A stretch of 64,000 nt of DNA from Bacillus pumilus (GTDB lineage Bacteria; Bacillota; Bacilli; Bacillales; Bacillaceae). Location: NCBI RefSeq assembly GCF_002744245.1, contig NZ_NKHG01000091.1:1-64000 (forward strand). The letters are read 5' to 3'. The notes under the pieces are model-generated. The model saw only the letters and a list, made by a program, of their open reading frames with translations. It was not told where the DNA came from and ran no database searches. Made by a program: the position numbers and the translations under genes. Of this stretch, positions 27,889-38,389 are shown in pieces (within the stretch, counting starts at the first letter, position 1; each line of letters opens with the position of its first letter).

Positions 27889-29685
27889 ATGAATGCGGTT
27901 ACAATTGTCATAGGATCTATGTGTATTTTAGCGATTGCGTATCGTCTTTATGGCACATTTATGATGGTCAAGGTATTAAAGGTCACAGACGATCATCCGA
28001 CACCGGCTCATACACTAGAGGACGGAAAAGATTATGTGCCAACAAATAAATGGGTCACATTTGGACATCATTTTGCTGCGATTGCAGCTGCCGGCCCATT
28101 AGTTGGTCCAATTTTAGCCGCACAATTTGGGTATTTACCTGGTCTCCTTTGGCTTTTAATTGGAGCAGTGATTGGAGGAGCTGTACATGACCTTGTCGTG
28201 TTATTTGCTTCGATGCGAAAAAAGGGGAAATCACTATCAGAGGTTGCGAAGGAAGAGCTGGGACCTGTTGCGGGATTTTGTACAGGGCTTGCGATGCTGT
28301 TTATTATTACGATTACGATGGCAGGACTGTCTATGGTTGTACTTCATGCTTTAGAACGAAACCCTTGGGGAACATTTGCAGTCGGAATTACCATTCCAAT
28401 TGCGATGGGGGTCGGTCTTTATTATAAAAAGACCGGCAATTTAAAGCTGGCCACGTCTGCGGGATTCATTTTGCTGATGGTTGGTGTATTCCTTGGACCA
28501 AATATTCAAGGAACAGCACTTGGTGATTTTTTAACACTTGATACAAAAACACTTGCTCTTGCCTTGCCGATCTATGCATTTTTTGCTGCGGCCCTCCCGG
28601 TTTGGCTGCTTTTGGCACCAAGAGACTATTTAAGCAGTTTTATGAAAATTGGTGTCTTCATCGCTCTAATTGCCGGGATCTTTGTGGTCAATCCGGCCAT
28701 TCAATTTCCTGCGTTTACAGAGTTTGTGAATGGAGGAGGGCCTGTTTTAGCAGGTCCTGTCTGGCCATTTATTTCAATTACAATTGCTTGTGGTGCCATT
28801 TCCGGTTTTCACGCATTTGTTGGCTCAGGGACAACACCTAAAATGCTGGACCGCTGGAGTGATATGAAGCCTGTAGCATTTGGCGCAATGCTGGTAGAAT
28901 GCTTGGTTGGGATCATGGCGTTAATTGCTGCCACTGCCCTGCACCCAGGAGATTATTTTGCGATTAACAGTACACCAGAAATGTTTCGGACGCTTGGTAT
29001 GAGTGTCGAGAACCTTCCGCAGCTTAGTAAGGAAATCGGCCTCGATTTAGAAGGAAGAACCGGTGGAGCCGTTACATTAGCTGTAGGGATGGCGTATATC
29101 TTTACAGGGATTCCGTTCTTTAGCCATTTGGCCTCTTACTTTTTCCAATTCGTCATTATGTTTGAAGCTGTCTTTATTTTAACAGCGATCGATGCTGGGA
29201 CTCGTGTGGCGAGATATTTGATTCAAGATTTCTTTGGAGAAGCCTATAAACCGCTGAAACGAAATGACTGGATACCAGGATCAGTCTTTGCAAGCGCGCT
29301 TGCTTGTTTTATGTGGGGTTACTTGCTTTACTCAGGGGACATCGGGTCCATTTGGGCACTGTTTGGGGTTTCAAACCAATTAATGGCTTCGGTAGGCTTA
29401 ATCATTGGTGCGACGGTTGTTTTGAAAATTGCTGATAAGAGGCGATATATGCTGACTTGTCTCATTCCGCTCGCTTACTTATATATCACGGTGAATTATG
29501 CGGGCTATTGGATGGTGGCGAATGTGTATCTCAATCCTGATGCGTCCGGTTATAGTGTACTGAATGCGGTGCTGTCAATTATCATGCTGATCTTAGGGGT
29601 TGTGATTATTGTGTTTGCGATGAAAAAGTGGGCCGAGATCTGGCGTGATCCAGCGCTACGGATGGAGACACCTATCTCTGGGTAA
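27889..29685 (+). CDS. cstA: CstA, carbon-starvation transporter (pyruvate/peptide)
   Basis: A 598-residue polytopic membrane protein with about sixteen hydrophobic segments. The CstA signature PTNKWVTFGHHFAAIAAAGP and the motif GSGTTPKMLDRWSDM are present. E. coli homologues CstA and BtsT import pyruvate, and a peptide role has also been proposed. Together with PftAB nearby, this may give two routes for pyruvate (inference). The start follows AAAGGGG. Confidence 0.93.
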   Translation: MNAVTIVIGSMCILAIAYRLYGTFMMVKVLKVTDDHPTPAHTLEDGKDYVPTNKWVTFGHHFAAIAAAGPLVGPILAAQFGYLPGLLWLLIGAVIGGAVHDLVVLFASMRKKGKSLSEVAKEELGPVAGFCTGLAMLFIITITMAGLSMVVLHALERNPWGTFAVGITIPIAMGVGLYYKKTGNLKLATSAGFILLMVGVFLGPNIQGTALGDFLTLDTKTLALALPIYAFFAAALPVWLLLAPRDYLSSFMKIGVFIALIAGIFVVNPAIQFPAFTEFVNGGGPVLAGPVWPFISITIACGAISGFHAFVGSGTTPKMLDRWSDMKPVAFGAMLVECLVGIMALIAATALHPGDYFAINSTPEMFRTLGMSVENLPQLSKEIGLDLEGRTGGAVTLAVGMAYIFTGIPFFSHLASYFFQFVIMFEAVFILTAIDAGTRVARYLIQDFFGEAYKPLKRNDWIPGSVFASALACFMWGYLLYSGDIGSIWALFGVSNQLMASVGLIIGATVVLKIADKRRYMLTCLIPLAYLYITVNYAGYWMVANVYLNPDASGYSVLNAVLSIIMLILGVVIIVFAMKKWAEIWRDPALRMETPISG

Positions 29686-29692
29686 ATGAAAA

Positions 29693-29737
29693 CAAAAGCC
29701 GGTTTGCTGTATCACATAGCAAACCGGCTTCTTTTAT
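29693..29737. terminator. Bidirectional terminator between cstA and sspI
   Basis: AAGCCGGTTTGCT pairs perfectly (13 bp) with AGCAAACCGGCTT over a 9-base loop, with A- and T-tracts on either side. The genes converge here. Confidence 0.92.
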
Positions 29738-29955
29738 TGCTGCTGCTGAGGCTTTAAGCCTTGCTCTAATGTTTCAAGGATTTCATTTTTTTCGTTTTCT
29801 GATGCCTCTTGCCATAGAACCTCGAACAAAACACCAAGACCTGGCAGCATTTTTTCCTCGCCACTTTGAATAGCATCTAAAATTGTATGTTCAAGCTGCT
29901 CTTGATTATGGCCAGTGATGTTTTGAATGACTGCGCCTCTTAAATTGAAATCCAT
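29734..29955 (-). CDS. sspI: SspI, small acid-soluble spore protein I
   Basis: A minor SASP packed in the spore core. The 73-residue product begins [20 protein letters not shown] and contains [18 protein letters not shown], nearly identical to B. subtilis SspI. The start at 29955 follows AAAAGGAGTG; the frame is open 15 codons further upstream without a site. A SigmaG-like -10 (CATAATA on the minus strand, 30010-30016) lies upstream, but the -35 is weak. The tail ends in four glutamines. Confidence 0.95.
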   Translation of the reverse strand: MDFNLRGAVIQNITGHNQEQLEHTILDAIQSGEEKMLPGLGVLFEVLWQEASENEKNEILETLEQGLKPQQQQ

Positions 29956-30068
29956 TGCCCACACTCCTTTTTTGATGGTAATAGCCCTATTCTGTCTCAA
30001 AGACAGGTTTATTATGTGGGGTGCATGAGATATAATAAATTCATGATATTTAAAGGAGTTAAAGTCGC

Positions 30069-30812
30069 TTGAAATATATAGAATCAGCTAAAAATGCAAA
30101 CATTAAACAATGGAAAAAGTTGCATACAAAAAAAGAACGAACAAAAACAGGGCTCTTTCTCGTTGAGGGCAAACATTTAGTAGAAGAAGCATTAAAGAGC
30201 GGGATTGTGAAGGAGTTAATGGTCACAGCACCTGATATGCTCCCAGCTGACATCAAGCCTGACATTGAGCTGTATGAACTGAGTGAAGAGGCTTTCTCTG
30301 CAATGACAGAAACTGAAACGCCTCAGCATATCACAGCGGTTTGTACACTTCCTGTATTTGAAGACAAGACGTATGAGCGAATTCTTCTTTTAGATGCAGT
30401 GCAGGACCCCGGTAATTTAGGCACACTGATACGGACAGCAGATGCCGCTGGTCTTGATGCTGTGATCTTAGGGGATGGAACCGTCGATGCCTTTAACGGA
30501 AAAACGCTTCGTTCAGCACAAGGCTCTCATTTCCACCTGCCTATCATAAAGCAAACACTTCAACAGGCGATTCCAGTATTCAAAGAGCAGGGCATACCAG
30601 TGTACGGAAGTGCCTTAAAGGATGCGAAGGAGTATAGACACATAGTGGGGGAAGGTTCGTTTGCGTTAATTGTTGGCAACGAGGGAGCAGGCATTGATCC
30701 AGAGATTCTTCAAATGACAGATCAGAATTTATATGTTCCGATGTATGGGCAAGCAGAATCATTAAATGTTGCCGTCGCAGCAGCGGTTCTTGTCTATCAT
30801 TTACGCAGATAG
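30069..30812 (+). CDS. ysgA: YsgA, SpoU/TrmH-family RNA 2'-O-methyltransferase
   Basis: A 247-residue SAM-dependent methyltransferase of the knotted SPOUT class, acting on rRNA or tRNA. An N-terminal substrate-binding domain (residues 1-90; [20 protein letters not shown]) precedes the SPOUT fold. The fold has motif 1 [16 protein letters not shown], motif 2 VGNEGAGI and motif 3 [14 protein letters not shown]. The start codon is TTG, preceded by AAAGGAG. It is immediately upstream of the pheS promoter, as in B. subtilis. The exact RNA target is not known to me. Confidence 0.9.
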   Translation: MKYIESAKNANIKQWKKLHTKKERTKTGLFLVEGKHLVEEALKSGIVKELMVTAPDMLPADIKPDIELYELSEEAFSAMTETETPQHITAVCTLPVFEDKTYERILLLDAVQDPGNLGTLIRTADAAGLDAVILGDGTVDAFNGKTLRSAQGSHFHLPIIKQTLQQAIPVFKEQGIPVYGSALKDAKEYRHIVGEGSFALIVGNEGAGIDPEILQMTDQNLYVPMYGQAESLNVAVAAAVLVYHLRR

Positions 30813-30814
30813 TG

Positions 30815-30843
30815 TTGCATCATCCGCTGAATTTCACTATAAT
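30815..30843 (+). promoter_or_regulatory. SigmaA promoter of pheST
   Basis: TTGCAT (30815-30820), 17 bp, TATAAT (30838-30843), starting directly after the ysgA stop. Confidence 0.88.
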
Positions 30844-30851
30844 GAAACTAA

Positions 30852-31118
30852 TATTTTAAAAACCATGATAGAGGAAGATTGTTTCAAGGAGCGGCCTTAT
30901 AGGGAGAATGCATCGTAGACTGAAAGTGCATTTAAGGAATGCTGAAACAGGAATTCACCTCTGGAGTTGTTACCGGGACCGCAAAATTTGCGTAAAGGTG
31001 AACCGGATTCGTTTGATTCCGTTATGTCAATGAAGCTATTCGCACATGTGTGCTTAACAAGGGTGGTACCGCGACCACAACTCGTCCCTTCTTTATGGAG
31101 GGACGGGTTTTTTTATTG
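30852..31118 (+). ncRNA. Phenylalanine T-box leader of pheST
   Basis: The 370-base gap before pheS holds a T-box leader. Stem I has an AGGGAG/GTAGACTGAAAG region, with a TTC (Phe) specifier at 30954-30956 followed by ACCTCTGGAG. The T-box AAGGGTGGTACCGCG lies at about 31059-31073. The terminator (CTCGTCCCTTC/GAGGGACGGG plus T-run) ends near 31118. The codon specificity matches the genes it controls. Confidence 0.95.
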
Positions 31119-31182
31119 TCTTCAAACGATCAAACAGCCGTTTATCCAGGCGGTTTTGTATATCAAAAGGAGGATTACACTC

Positions 31183-32217
31183 ATGCAAGAAACGTTAAAA
31201 CAGCTTGAAACAGAGGCGATAGCGAAGGTAGAAGCAGCTAGCTCGCTCAAAGAGGTCAATGACATTCGTGTTCAATATTTAGGGAAAAAAGGGCCGATTA
31301 CGGAAGTGCTTCGCGGAATGGGCAAACTCTCCGCTGAAGAAAGACCAAAAATGGGCGCACTTGCAAACGAAGTAAGAGAGCAGATTGCGAATGCCATTGC
31401 TGAAAAAAATGAACAGCTGGAAGCAGAAGAAGTGAAAAAGAAGCTGGCTTCTCAAACGATTGATGTCACACTGCCAGCTAGTCCAATCAAAATGGGGGCA
31501 AGACACCCACTCACGATTGTTGTCGAAGATATTGAAGATTTATTTATTGGAATGGGCTATACCGTTGAAGAGGGCCCTGAGGTGGAAACAGATTACTATA
31601 ACTTTGAAGCGCTCAATCTTCCAAAGGAACATCCGGCACGTGATATGCAGGACAGCTTCTATATTACTGAAGATACACTGATGAGAACACAAACATCGCC
31701 AGTTCAAGCCCGCACACTTGAAAAATATAAAGGCCAAGGCCCTGTGAAGATCATCTGTCCTGGTAAGGTATATAGACGTGACAGCGATGATGCCACGCAT
31801 TCACATCAATTCATGCAAATTGAAGGACTTGTGGTCGATCACAATATTAGCATGAGTGATTTAAAAGGAACGCTAGAGACAGTCGCAAGAAAAATGTTTG
31901 GTGAAGATCGTGACATTAGACTGCGTCCAAGCTTTTTCCCATTTACAGAACCATCTGTTGAAGTAGATGTGTCTTGCTTTAAATGCGGCGGGAAAGGCTG
32001 TTCTGTATGTAAAGGAACAGGCTGGATTGAGATTTTAGGTGCAGGGATGGTTCACCCGAATGTACTGAAAATGAGCGGATTTGACCCAGATACTTACCAA
32101 GGCTTTGCTTTTGGAATGGGTGTTGAACGTATTGCGATGCTGAAATACGGCATTGATGATATTCGCCATTTCTACACAAATGATATGAGATTCACGAAGC
32201 AATTCAAGCAGGACTAA
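31183..32217 (+). CDS. pheS: Phenylalanyl-tRNA synthetase alpha subunit
   Basis: Class II synthetase subunit carrying the active site. The 344-residue product has an N-terminal coiled-coil arm that binds tRNA (residues 1-85), motif 2 [20 protein letters not shown], and motif 3 in [19 protein letters not shown] cysteine cluster [17 protein letters not shown] is typical of Bacillus PheS. The start at 31183 follows AAAGGAGG. The frame reads back into the T-box, which is not coding. Confidence 0.97.
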   Translation: MQETLKQLETEAIAKVEAASSLKEVNDIRVQYLGKKGPITEVLRGMGKLSAEERPKMGALANEVREQIANAIAEKNEQLEAEEVKKKLASQTIDVTLPASPIKMGARHPLTIVVEDIEDLFIGMGYTVEEGPEVETDYYNFEALNLPKEHPARDMQDSFYITEDTLMRTQTSPVQARTLEKYKGQGPVKIICPGKVYRRDSDDATHSHQFMQIEGLVVDHNISMSDLKGTLETVARKMFGEDRDIRLRPSFFPFTEPSVEVDVSCFKCGGKGCSVCKGTGWIEILGAGMVHPNVLKMSGFDPDTYQGFAFGMGVERIAMLKYGIDDIRHFYTNDMRFTKQFKQD

Positions 32218-32232
32218 GAGGAGGAAATCAAC

Positions 32233-34647
32233 ATGTTTGTTTCATATAAATGGTTAGAAGACTATGTCGATTTAGAAGGCATTCAGCCGGACGAATTAGC
32301 AGAGAAAATCACAAGAAGCGGTATTGAAGTGGAAGCTGTTGAGTATAAAGGTGAAGGCATTCAAGGTGTTGTCATTGGACACGTCATTGAACGTGAACAG
32401 CATCCGAATGCGGATAAATTAAACAAATGTCTTGTTGATATCGGAGAAGACGCACCTGTACAAATTATTTGCGGGGCTCCGAATGTGGATAAAGGACAAC
32501 ATGTGGCAGTCGCAACTGTAGGAGCAGTCCTTCCAGGGAACTTTAAAATTAAAAAAGCAAAGCTGCGCGGCGAAGAATCTCATGGCATGATTTGTTCTCT
32601 TCAAGAATTAGGAGTAGAGAGTAAACTCGTACCAAAGGAATATGCAGAAGGCATTTTTGTTTTCCCAAATGACGTGAAGCCAGGAGATGATGCCCTTCAG
32701 GCGCTTCAATTAGATGATGCGGTACTGGAGCTTGGATTAACGCCAAACCGTGCTGATGCCCTGAATATGCTAGGTGTGGCTTATGAGGTGGCAGCTATTT
32801 TAGGGAGAGAAATCAAATTACCTGATACAGCACATGAAGCTTCTTCGGAAAAAGCAGCAGACTATATTTCTATCAAAATTGAAGATCAAGAGGCGAACCC
32901 TCTTTATGCTGCGAAGATCATTAAAGGTGTAAAAGTGGGACCTGCACCGCTTTGGATGCAAACAAGACTAATGAATGCAGGCATTCGCCCAATTAACAAC
33001 GTCGTGGATATTACAAACTTTGTGCTGCTTGAATACGGTCAGCCTCTTCATGCATTTGATTACGACCGCTTTGGTTCAAAGCAGGTGGTCGTACGTAAAG
33101 CGGCTGAGAACGAAGTGATTCAAACATTAGATGATCAAGAGCGTACATTGTCATCAAAGCATCTTGTCATTACAAATGGGACGAAAGCACACGCTGTAGC
33201 AGGTGTCATGGGCGGTCTTGAATCAGAGGTGCGCGATGAGACAACGACGATCCTGTTAGAAGCGGCATATTTTAACGGTCAAACAGTCCGTCAAGCATCT
33301 AGAGACTTAGGGCTCCGCAGTGAATCAAGCACACGATTTGAAAAAGGACTAGATCCGCAGCGTGTGAAATCAGCAGCAGAAAGAGCAGCCCAATTGATCA
33401 GCGTCTATGCAGGCGGTGAAGTGCTAAGTGGCACGGTCGAGGAAAATCACATTGAAGCAAGCATGAATGTCATCCATGTATCAACTGATCGTGTAAACAA
33501 AGTGCTAGGAATGAGCATTTCAAAAGAAGATATGATTCATATTTTCAATAAGCTAGGCTTTACAGTGGGTGAATCAAATGACGTTCTTGTCGTGACAGTT
33601 CCTTCTCGCAGAATGGATATTACAATTGAAGAAGACCTTATTGAAGAAGTGGCACGATTATACGGCTACGATAATATTCCTTCTACACTACCTGCGACAG
33701 CTGGCACAGTTGGCGGTCTCACGCCGTACCAAGTGAAGCGCAGAAAGGTGAGACGTTTCTTAGAAGGGGCAGGGCTTTCACAAGCGATTACGTATTCATT
33801 GACGAATCAGCATAAGTCCACAGCCTTTGCATTGCACCCAGCTTATGAAACGAGACTTTCATTGCCAATGAGTGAGGAACGCAGTGTGCTTAGACAAAGT
33901 CTTCTGCCAAACTTACTTGATTCTGTTGCCTATAACTTGGCGAGACAAGCTGATTCACTTGCATTTTATGAAACGGGTTCTGTTTTTTTAGCAGAAGCTG
34001 AAGGCGCCAAACCAGTGGAGAAAGAGCATGTGGCTGGTGCGATGACAGGCTTATGGCATAAAAATCTTTGGCAGGGCGAGAAAAAAGCCGTTGATTTTTA
34101 TGTAGCGAAGGGAATTGCGGAAGGTCTGTTTGAAAAGCTTGGTGTATCAGAGCAAATCACATATGTTCAAGCAGAGCGTGATGGCCTTCACCCAGGACGT
34201 ACAGCAGATGTTCACTTAAATGGAAAGGTGATTGGCTTTGTTGCCGCGCTTCACCCGATCGTTGAAAAGGAATTAGATCTAAAAGAAACGTATGTATTCG
34301 AATTTGATTTAACAGATGTGATGACGTCTGAAACAAAGGATATGAAATATACGGCGATCCCAAGGTTCCCTGCTGTGACAAGAGATATTGCGCTTGTCGT
34401 CGATCAGCATATTTCAAGTGGACAGTTGGAGCGGGTCATCTATGAAGCAGGCGGTCGTTTACTGACAGACCTTTCCGTCTTTGACGTGTATGAGGGCGAA
34501 CATATGGAAGAAGGCAAGAAATCTGTTGCGTTCTCTCTGCAATATTTAAACCCAGAACAAACATTGACAGAGGAAGAAGTCACGGCTGTTCATACAAAAG
34601 TATTGAAAGCATTAGAAGATACGTATCAAGCCGTCTTGCGCGGATAA
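32233..34647 (+). CDS. pheT: Phenylalanyl-tRNA synthetase beta subunit
   Basis: The 804-residue partner of PheS, forming the alpha2-beta2 enzyme. Domains include an N-terminal EMAP-like tRNA-binding OB fold (about 39-150; [18 protein letters not shown]). The B3/B4 editing domain that removes Tyr-tRNA-Phe and the B5 domain follow. The C-terminal anticodon-binding FDX-ACB domain is [19 protein letters not shown]. The start follows GAGGAGG 15 bases after pheS. A bidirectional terminator separates it from rnhC. Confidence 0.97.
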   Translation: MFVSYKWLEDYVDLEGIQPDELAEKITRSGIEVEAVEYKGEGIQGVVIGHVIEREQHPNADKLNKCLVDIGEDAPVQIICGAPNVDKGQHVAVATVGAVLPGNFKIKKAKLRGEESHGMICSLQELGVESKLVPKEYAEGIFVFPNDVKPGDDALQALQLDDAVLELGLTPNRADALNMLGVAYEVAAILGREIKLPDTAHEASSEKAADYISIKIEDQEANPLYAAKIIKGVKVGPAPLWMQTRLMNAGIRPINNVVDITNFVLLEYGQPLHAFDYDRFGSKQVVVRKAAENEVIQTLDDQERTLSSKHLVITNGTKAHAVAGVMGGLESEVRDETTTILLEAAYFNGQTVRQASRDLGLRSESSTRFEKGLDPQRVKSAAERAAQLISVYAGGEVLSGTVEENHIEASMNVIHVSTDRVNKVLGMSISKEDMIHIFNKLGFTVGESNDVLVVTVPSRRMDITIEEDLIEEVARLYGYDNIPSTLPATAGTVGGLTPYQVKRRKVRRFLEGAGLSQAITYSLTNQHKSTAFALHPAYETRLSLPMSEERSVLRQSLLPNLLDSVAYNLARQADSLAFYETGSVFLAEAEGAKPVEKEHVAGAMTGLWHKNLWQGEKKAVDFYVAKGIAEGLFEKLGVSEQITYVQAERDGLHPGRTADVHLNGKVIGFVAALHPIVEKELDLKETYVFEFDLTDVMTSETKDMKYTAIPRFPAVTRDIALVVDQHISSGQLERVIYEAGGRLLTDLSVFDVYEGEHMEEGKKSVAFSLQYLNPEQTLTEEEVTAVHTKVLKALEDTYQAVLRG

Positions 34648-34687
34648 AAAAAGAGCTGTTGCCTCATAGGCCGCAGCTCTTTTTCTA
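34644..34687. terminator. Bidirectional terminator between pheT and rnhC
   Basis: AAAAAGAGCTG pairs with CAGCTCTTTTT around a partly paired middle. It serves the two convergent genes. Confidence 0.88.
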
Positions 34688-35611
34688 TTGTACCCATTTT
34701 TTTGCTTTTTGTGTGTTGGCAAAATGCAGCTTAGTAAATTGACGTAAAGCGTCTTCGCCTTGCTGCTTGATGAGCCTTGCTGCCGCCTTGTCAACATGAG
34801 GGCCGGCTCCTTTTGGAATGTCAAAGCCCGCTGCTTTTGATAATTTATCCATTTCAATTAAAAAGGCGTACCTTGCGATAATAGAAGCCGCAGCAACTGA
34901 CAAATGGATGCCTTCCGCTTTTGTACTGAAGTACGTACGCTCTCGGATGATTTTTTTCCCTGCAAGGTGCTTGAAATAAATACCGGGTTCTGCAAATTGA
35001 TCAATTAAAATGGCTTCCGGCTGTTTCCCGTCTAGTTTCTCTAACGTAGAGGTAATCACTTGGTTATGAAGCAGTGCCTTCATTTTCCCTTGGCTCATGC
35101 CCTTTTCCTGCATGGTATTGTACTTTTCATTACGGAGAACGAGAAGACTGAACGGAATGGTTTTGATGAGATCTTTGGCAATATTGATAATCTGCGGATC
35201 CTTTAGTCCTTTAGAGTCTTTAACGCCAAGCTCTTTCATCAGAGCAAGCTGACTGGAATCAACGTAGGCCGCACAGACCGTAATGGGTCCAAAATAATCA
35301 CCAGTACCCACCTCATCTGAACCAATGACCGACATGGAAGCAATGCCAGACGGTGGGCTGTATTTTGTGACAGCAGGTGTTTTTTTACTTTTCGAATCAG
35401 CTGCTTTTAAGTGGCTGAACTGATTTGCTTCAGCTTCTGCCTTTTGTCCTTGGAACAGCACTTTTCCAGATTGATATGCTGTAATCGTACAGCCAGGAAT
35501 CTTTGCTTGAAACAGAGCGCCTGGCGGCAAAGTGTCAGTTAAATGGTGAGCATACACGCTCTTCATCTTTTTTATGTCTTCTGATGTTGCTTTTAAGACG
35601 GATTGGGGCAC
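34685..35611 (-). CDS. rnhC: Ribonuclease HIII
   Basis: Cleaves RNA in RNA-DNA hybrids. The 308-residue protein has an N-terminal TBP-like substrate-binding domain (residues 1-80; PGCTITAYQSGKVLFQG). The RNase H fold follows, with the family motif GSDEVGTGDYFGP carrying the first catalytic acids, KDSKGLKDPQI, and DQFAEPG. The start is GTG with AAGGAG 9 bases upstream. It is transcribed against its neighbours, as in B. subtilis (ysgB). Confidence 0.96.
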   Translation of the reverse strand: MPQSVLKATSEDIKKMKSVYAHHLTDTLPPGALFQAKIPGCTITAYQSGKVLFQGQKAEAEANQFSHLKAADSKSKKTPAVTKYSPPSGIASMSVIGSDEVGTGDYFGPITVCAAYVDSSQLALMKELGVKDSKGLKDPQIINIAKDLIKTIPFSLLVLRNEKYNTMQEKGMSQGKMKALLHNQVITSTLEKLDGKQPEAILIDQFAEPGIYFKHLAGKKIIRERTYFSTKAEGIHLSVAAASIIARYAFLIEMDKLSKAAGFDIPKGAGPHVDKAAARLIKQQGEDALRQFTKLHFANTQKAKKWVQ

Positions 35612-35745
35612 AGTGGATAACTCCTTTTTACCTTGATATCATTGATTTCTAAAGTGTACCATAACAGGGAAGGGCTCGTCTTTCCATTCAATGTCTAAAC
35701 ATGTTATGATAGAGACTAGGATTCTCGTGGAATGGAGGAGAAACG

Positions 35746-36003
35746 TTGTCTGACGGCGGTAAAACGAAAACAACAGTTGAAATTTATGGACAGTCCTATA
35801 CGATCATCGGTCAAGAAACGAAGATGCATATGCGACATGTTGCTTCAATTGTTGATGATAAAATGAGAGAAATAAATGAAAAAAACCCATACCTTGATAT
35901 AAACAGATTAGCTGTACTGACAGCAGTCAATGTCGTCCACGACTACTTGAAATTAAAAGAGCAATACGAAAAACTAGAGCTTCAGCTTAAAGAAAAGGAA
36001 TGA
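35746..36003 (+). CDS. zapA: ZapA, cell-division protein associated with FtsZ
   Basis: Promotes FtsZ protofilament bundling. The 85-residue product has the N-terminal beta region ([25 protein letters not shown]) and a C-terminal coiled coil ([19 protein letters not shown]). The TTG start follows GGAGGAG. It lies 7 bases before the cvpA-like gene and begins a zapA-yshB run. Confidence 0.94.
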   Translation: MSDGGKTKTTVEIYGQSYTIIGQETKMHMRHVASIVDDKMREINEKNPYLDINRLAVLTAVNVVHDYLKLKEQYEKLELQLKEKE

Positions 36004-36010
36004 AATTACA

Positions 36011-36544
36011 GTGATCGATATCATCATTTTGTTTTTGCTTCTTATGGGAACGCTTGTCGGTCTAAAACGCGGGTTTATTCTTCAATTTATTAAATTGATT
36101 AGCTTTGTTGTTTCTATTTTAGTGGCTTCGATGTTTTATCAGTCACTTGCACCACAACTTACGTGGATTCCAGCACCTAATTTTAGCGGTGGTCAAGCGC
36201 AGCTCGCTTTCTTTAGTGGGAATCTAGAAACAGCTTATTATAATACCATTGCGTTTATCATTCTGTTTATCTTGACCAAAATCCTGCTCGCCATCATTGG
36301 AGGATTGCTTACAACCATTGCTAGTATACCTGTGATTAAACAGGTTAACAAACTGCTTGGTGGTGTTTTAGGATTTCTTGAAACATATCTATTTGTGTTT
36401 ATTCTATTGTTTGTCGCTGCATTACTTCCAGTCGATGCGCTTCAAACAATGATGAGCAAATCAATGTTAGCAGATGTGATCGTCAACAACACCCCTTATC
36501 TGTCCGGTCTTGTCAAAGACTTATGGACGACGTATGGCGTTTAA
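36011..36544 (+). CDS. yshB: YshB, CvpA-family membrane protein
   Basis: A 177-residue integral membrane protein with four hydrophobic segments. The CvpA signature is IDIIILFLLLMGTLVGLKRGF at the N-terminus and GGVLGFLETYLFVFILL later on. E. coli CvpA is needed for colicin V production and envelope tolerance; the Bacillus role is unclear. The start is GTG, with AAAGGA provided by the end of zapA. A terminator follows directly. Confidence 0.87.
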   Translation: MIDIIILFLLLMGTLVGLKRGFILQFIKLISFVVSILVASMFYQSLAPQLTWIPAPNFSGGQAQLAFFSGNLETAYYNTIAFIILFILTKILLAIIGGLLTTIASIPVIKQVNKLLGGVLGFLETYLFVFILLFVAALLPVDALQTMMSKSMLADVIVNNTPYLSGLVKDLWTTYGV

Positions 36545-36577
36545 AAACTTCTCCTTTTTCGGAGAAGTTTTTTCTCA
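36541..36577 (+). terminator. Intrinsic terminator after yshB
   Basis: AAAACTTCTCC pairs with GGAGAAGTTTT over a 6-base loop and a T-run follows. Confidence 0.9.
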
Positions 36578-36658
36578 TTCCATGACACAAAGTTGTCGGA
36601 TGAAGGAAAAGTTTGTATATTTATAAAGGAAGATGCCAAAGCGGCTGGAGGATGAGAG

Positions 36659-38371
36659 ATGAATAAAAAAGATATTATCAAACTTCTTGAAACAATTGCA
36701 GTATATATGGAGCTAAAAGGAGATAATCCTTTTAAAATTTCTGCCTTTCGTAAAGCAGCAGCGGCACTTGAACAAGATGACCGCAGCCTTTCACAAATAG
36801 ATGATCTATTATCATTACCTGGTATTGGTAAAGGAACCTTTGCTGTGATCACAGAGTATATCGAAAAAGGGCAATCAGAGACATTAGAACAATTGAAAAA
36901 GGAAGTACCTGAAGGACTTGTCCCGCTATTAAAATTGCCAGGACTAGGCGGGAAAAAGATCGCAAAGCTTTACAAGGAACTGGGCGTACATGATGCTCAG
37001 TCTTTAAAAGAAGCGTGTGAAGCTGAGAAGGTTCGAGCGTTAGCTGGCTTCGGTAAAAAAACAGAAGAAAAAATTCTCGCAGCCCTTGAGGAAGCGGGGA
37101 AGCAGCCTGAACGACTGCCGATTGGTTTTGCTTTAGATGTCGCAGAGTGGATTGATCATGCGCTCGAACATATGGAGGGAATCATTCGCTTTTCAAGAGC
37201 TGGCAGTTTAAGACGTGCACGAGAAACGGTCAAAGATTTAGATTATATCATTGCGACAGATCACCCTGAACAGGTTAGAGAGCAGCTCGTTGCACTTGAT
37301 CATGTAAAAGACATCATTGCAAGCGGCGATACGAAGGTATCCGTCATTCTTGCGCTTGATTTTGAGATCAGTGTGGACTTCCGTCTTGTGACAACCGAGC
37401 AATTTGCCACCACATTGCATCATTTTACAGGATCAAAAGATCATAATATTAGAATGCGGCAGCTTGCGAAGGAGCGCGGAGAGCGTATTAGTGAATATGG
37501 CGTTGAAACAATTGAAACCGGAGAAGTGAAAACATTCAAAGACGAAAGCGCTTTTTATGCCCATTTTCAACTTCCACTCATTCCGCCAGAAATTCGTGAA
37601 ACCGGAGCAGAGATTGATACGTATAAAGAAAGTATGCAATTTGTGGAGCTGAAAGATATCAAAGGCGACCTTCATATGCACTCGACATGGAGTGACGGAG
37701 CATTCTCTATTCGTGAAATGGCTGAAGCATGTATGGCGAAAGGCTATGAATACATGGCCATCACGGATCACTCTCAATACTTAAAAGTGGCAAACGGTTT
37801 AACAAAAGAACGTTTGCGTCTGCAAGCAAAAGAAATTGACAAGCTCAATCAGGAATTCGAGCATTTTCACATTTTCAAAGGGGTCGAGATGGATATTCTG
37901 CCGGATGGATCGTTAGATTATGATGATGACTTTTTAAAAGACATGGATTTTGTGATTGCCTCTATCCATTCTAGCTTTTCTCAGCCGGAAGAAGTCATCA
38001 TGAAGCGCCTTGAAAATGCCCTGCAAAATCAGCATGTGGATTTAATTGCACATCCAACAGGGCGTTTGATCGGTAGACGGGATGGCTATTCCTTGAATAT
38101 CGATCAGCTGATAGAGCTTGCGAAGAAAACAGGCACGGCACTAGAGCTAAATAGCAATCCATCAAGACTTGATTTGAATACAGATCATTTACTGAAAGCA
38201 AACGAAGTGGGTGTGAACATCATGATCAATACAGATGCGCACAACATCGCTATGTTAGATCATATGGAAGTCGGTGTAACAGCTGCAAGAAAGGGCTGGA
38301 CACCAAAAGCAAATGTCATGAATACATTTTCTCTCAAAGAGCTGAAAAAGTTTTTAACGCGTGACAGGTAG
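36659..38371 (+). CDS. polX: PolX, family X DNA polymerase with PHP exonuclease domain
   Basis: Base-excision-repair polymerase. The 570-residue protein opens with the 8-kDa/HhH DNA-binding region (LLSLPGIGKGTFAVITEYIEKG and LPGLGGKKIAKLYKELG). A family X nucleotidyltransferase palm follows (AGSLRRARETVKDLDYIIA and DFEISVDFRLV). It ends with a PHP domain, DLHMHSTWSDGAFS to NTDAHNIAMLDHM, which in B. subtilis gives Mn-dependent 3'-5' exonuclease and AP activities. It precedes mutS2 by 18 bases, so the two are probably co-transcribed. Confidence 0.96.
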   Translation: MNKKDIIKLLETIAVYMELKGDNPFKISAFRKAAAALEQDDRSLSQIDDLLSLPGIGKGTFAVITEYIEKGQSETLEQLKKEVPEGLVPLLKLPGLGGKKIAKLYKELGVHDAQSLKEACEAEKVRALAGFGKKTEEKILAALEEAGKQPERLPIGFALDVAEWIDHALEHMEGIIRFSRAGSLRRARETVKDLDYIIATDHPEQVREQLVALDHVKDIIASGDTKVSVILALDFEISVDFRLVTTEQFATTLHHFTGSKDHNIRMRQLAKERGERISEYGVETIETGEVKTFKDESAFYAHFQLPLIPPEIRETGAEIDTYKESMQFVELKDIKGDLHMHSTWSDGAFSIREMAEACMAKGYEYMAITDHSQYLKVANGLTKERLRLQAKEIDKLNQEFEHFHIFKGVEMDILPDGSLDYDDDFLKDMDFVIASIHSSFSQPEEVIMKRLENALQNQHVDLIAHPTGRLIGRRDGYSLNIDQLIELAKKTGTALELNSNPSRLDLNTDHLLKANEVGVNIMINTDAHNIAMLDHMEVGVTAARKGWTPKANVMNTFSLKELKKFLTRDR

Positions 38372-38389
38372 TCGTTAGGAGGCTGTACA

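Noticed and set aside
30967-31182. N-terminal extension of pheS into the T-box leader.
   Set aside because: The extra 72 codons coincide with conserved T-box RNA sequence, and a strong ribosome site precedes the normal start at 31183.
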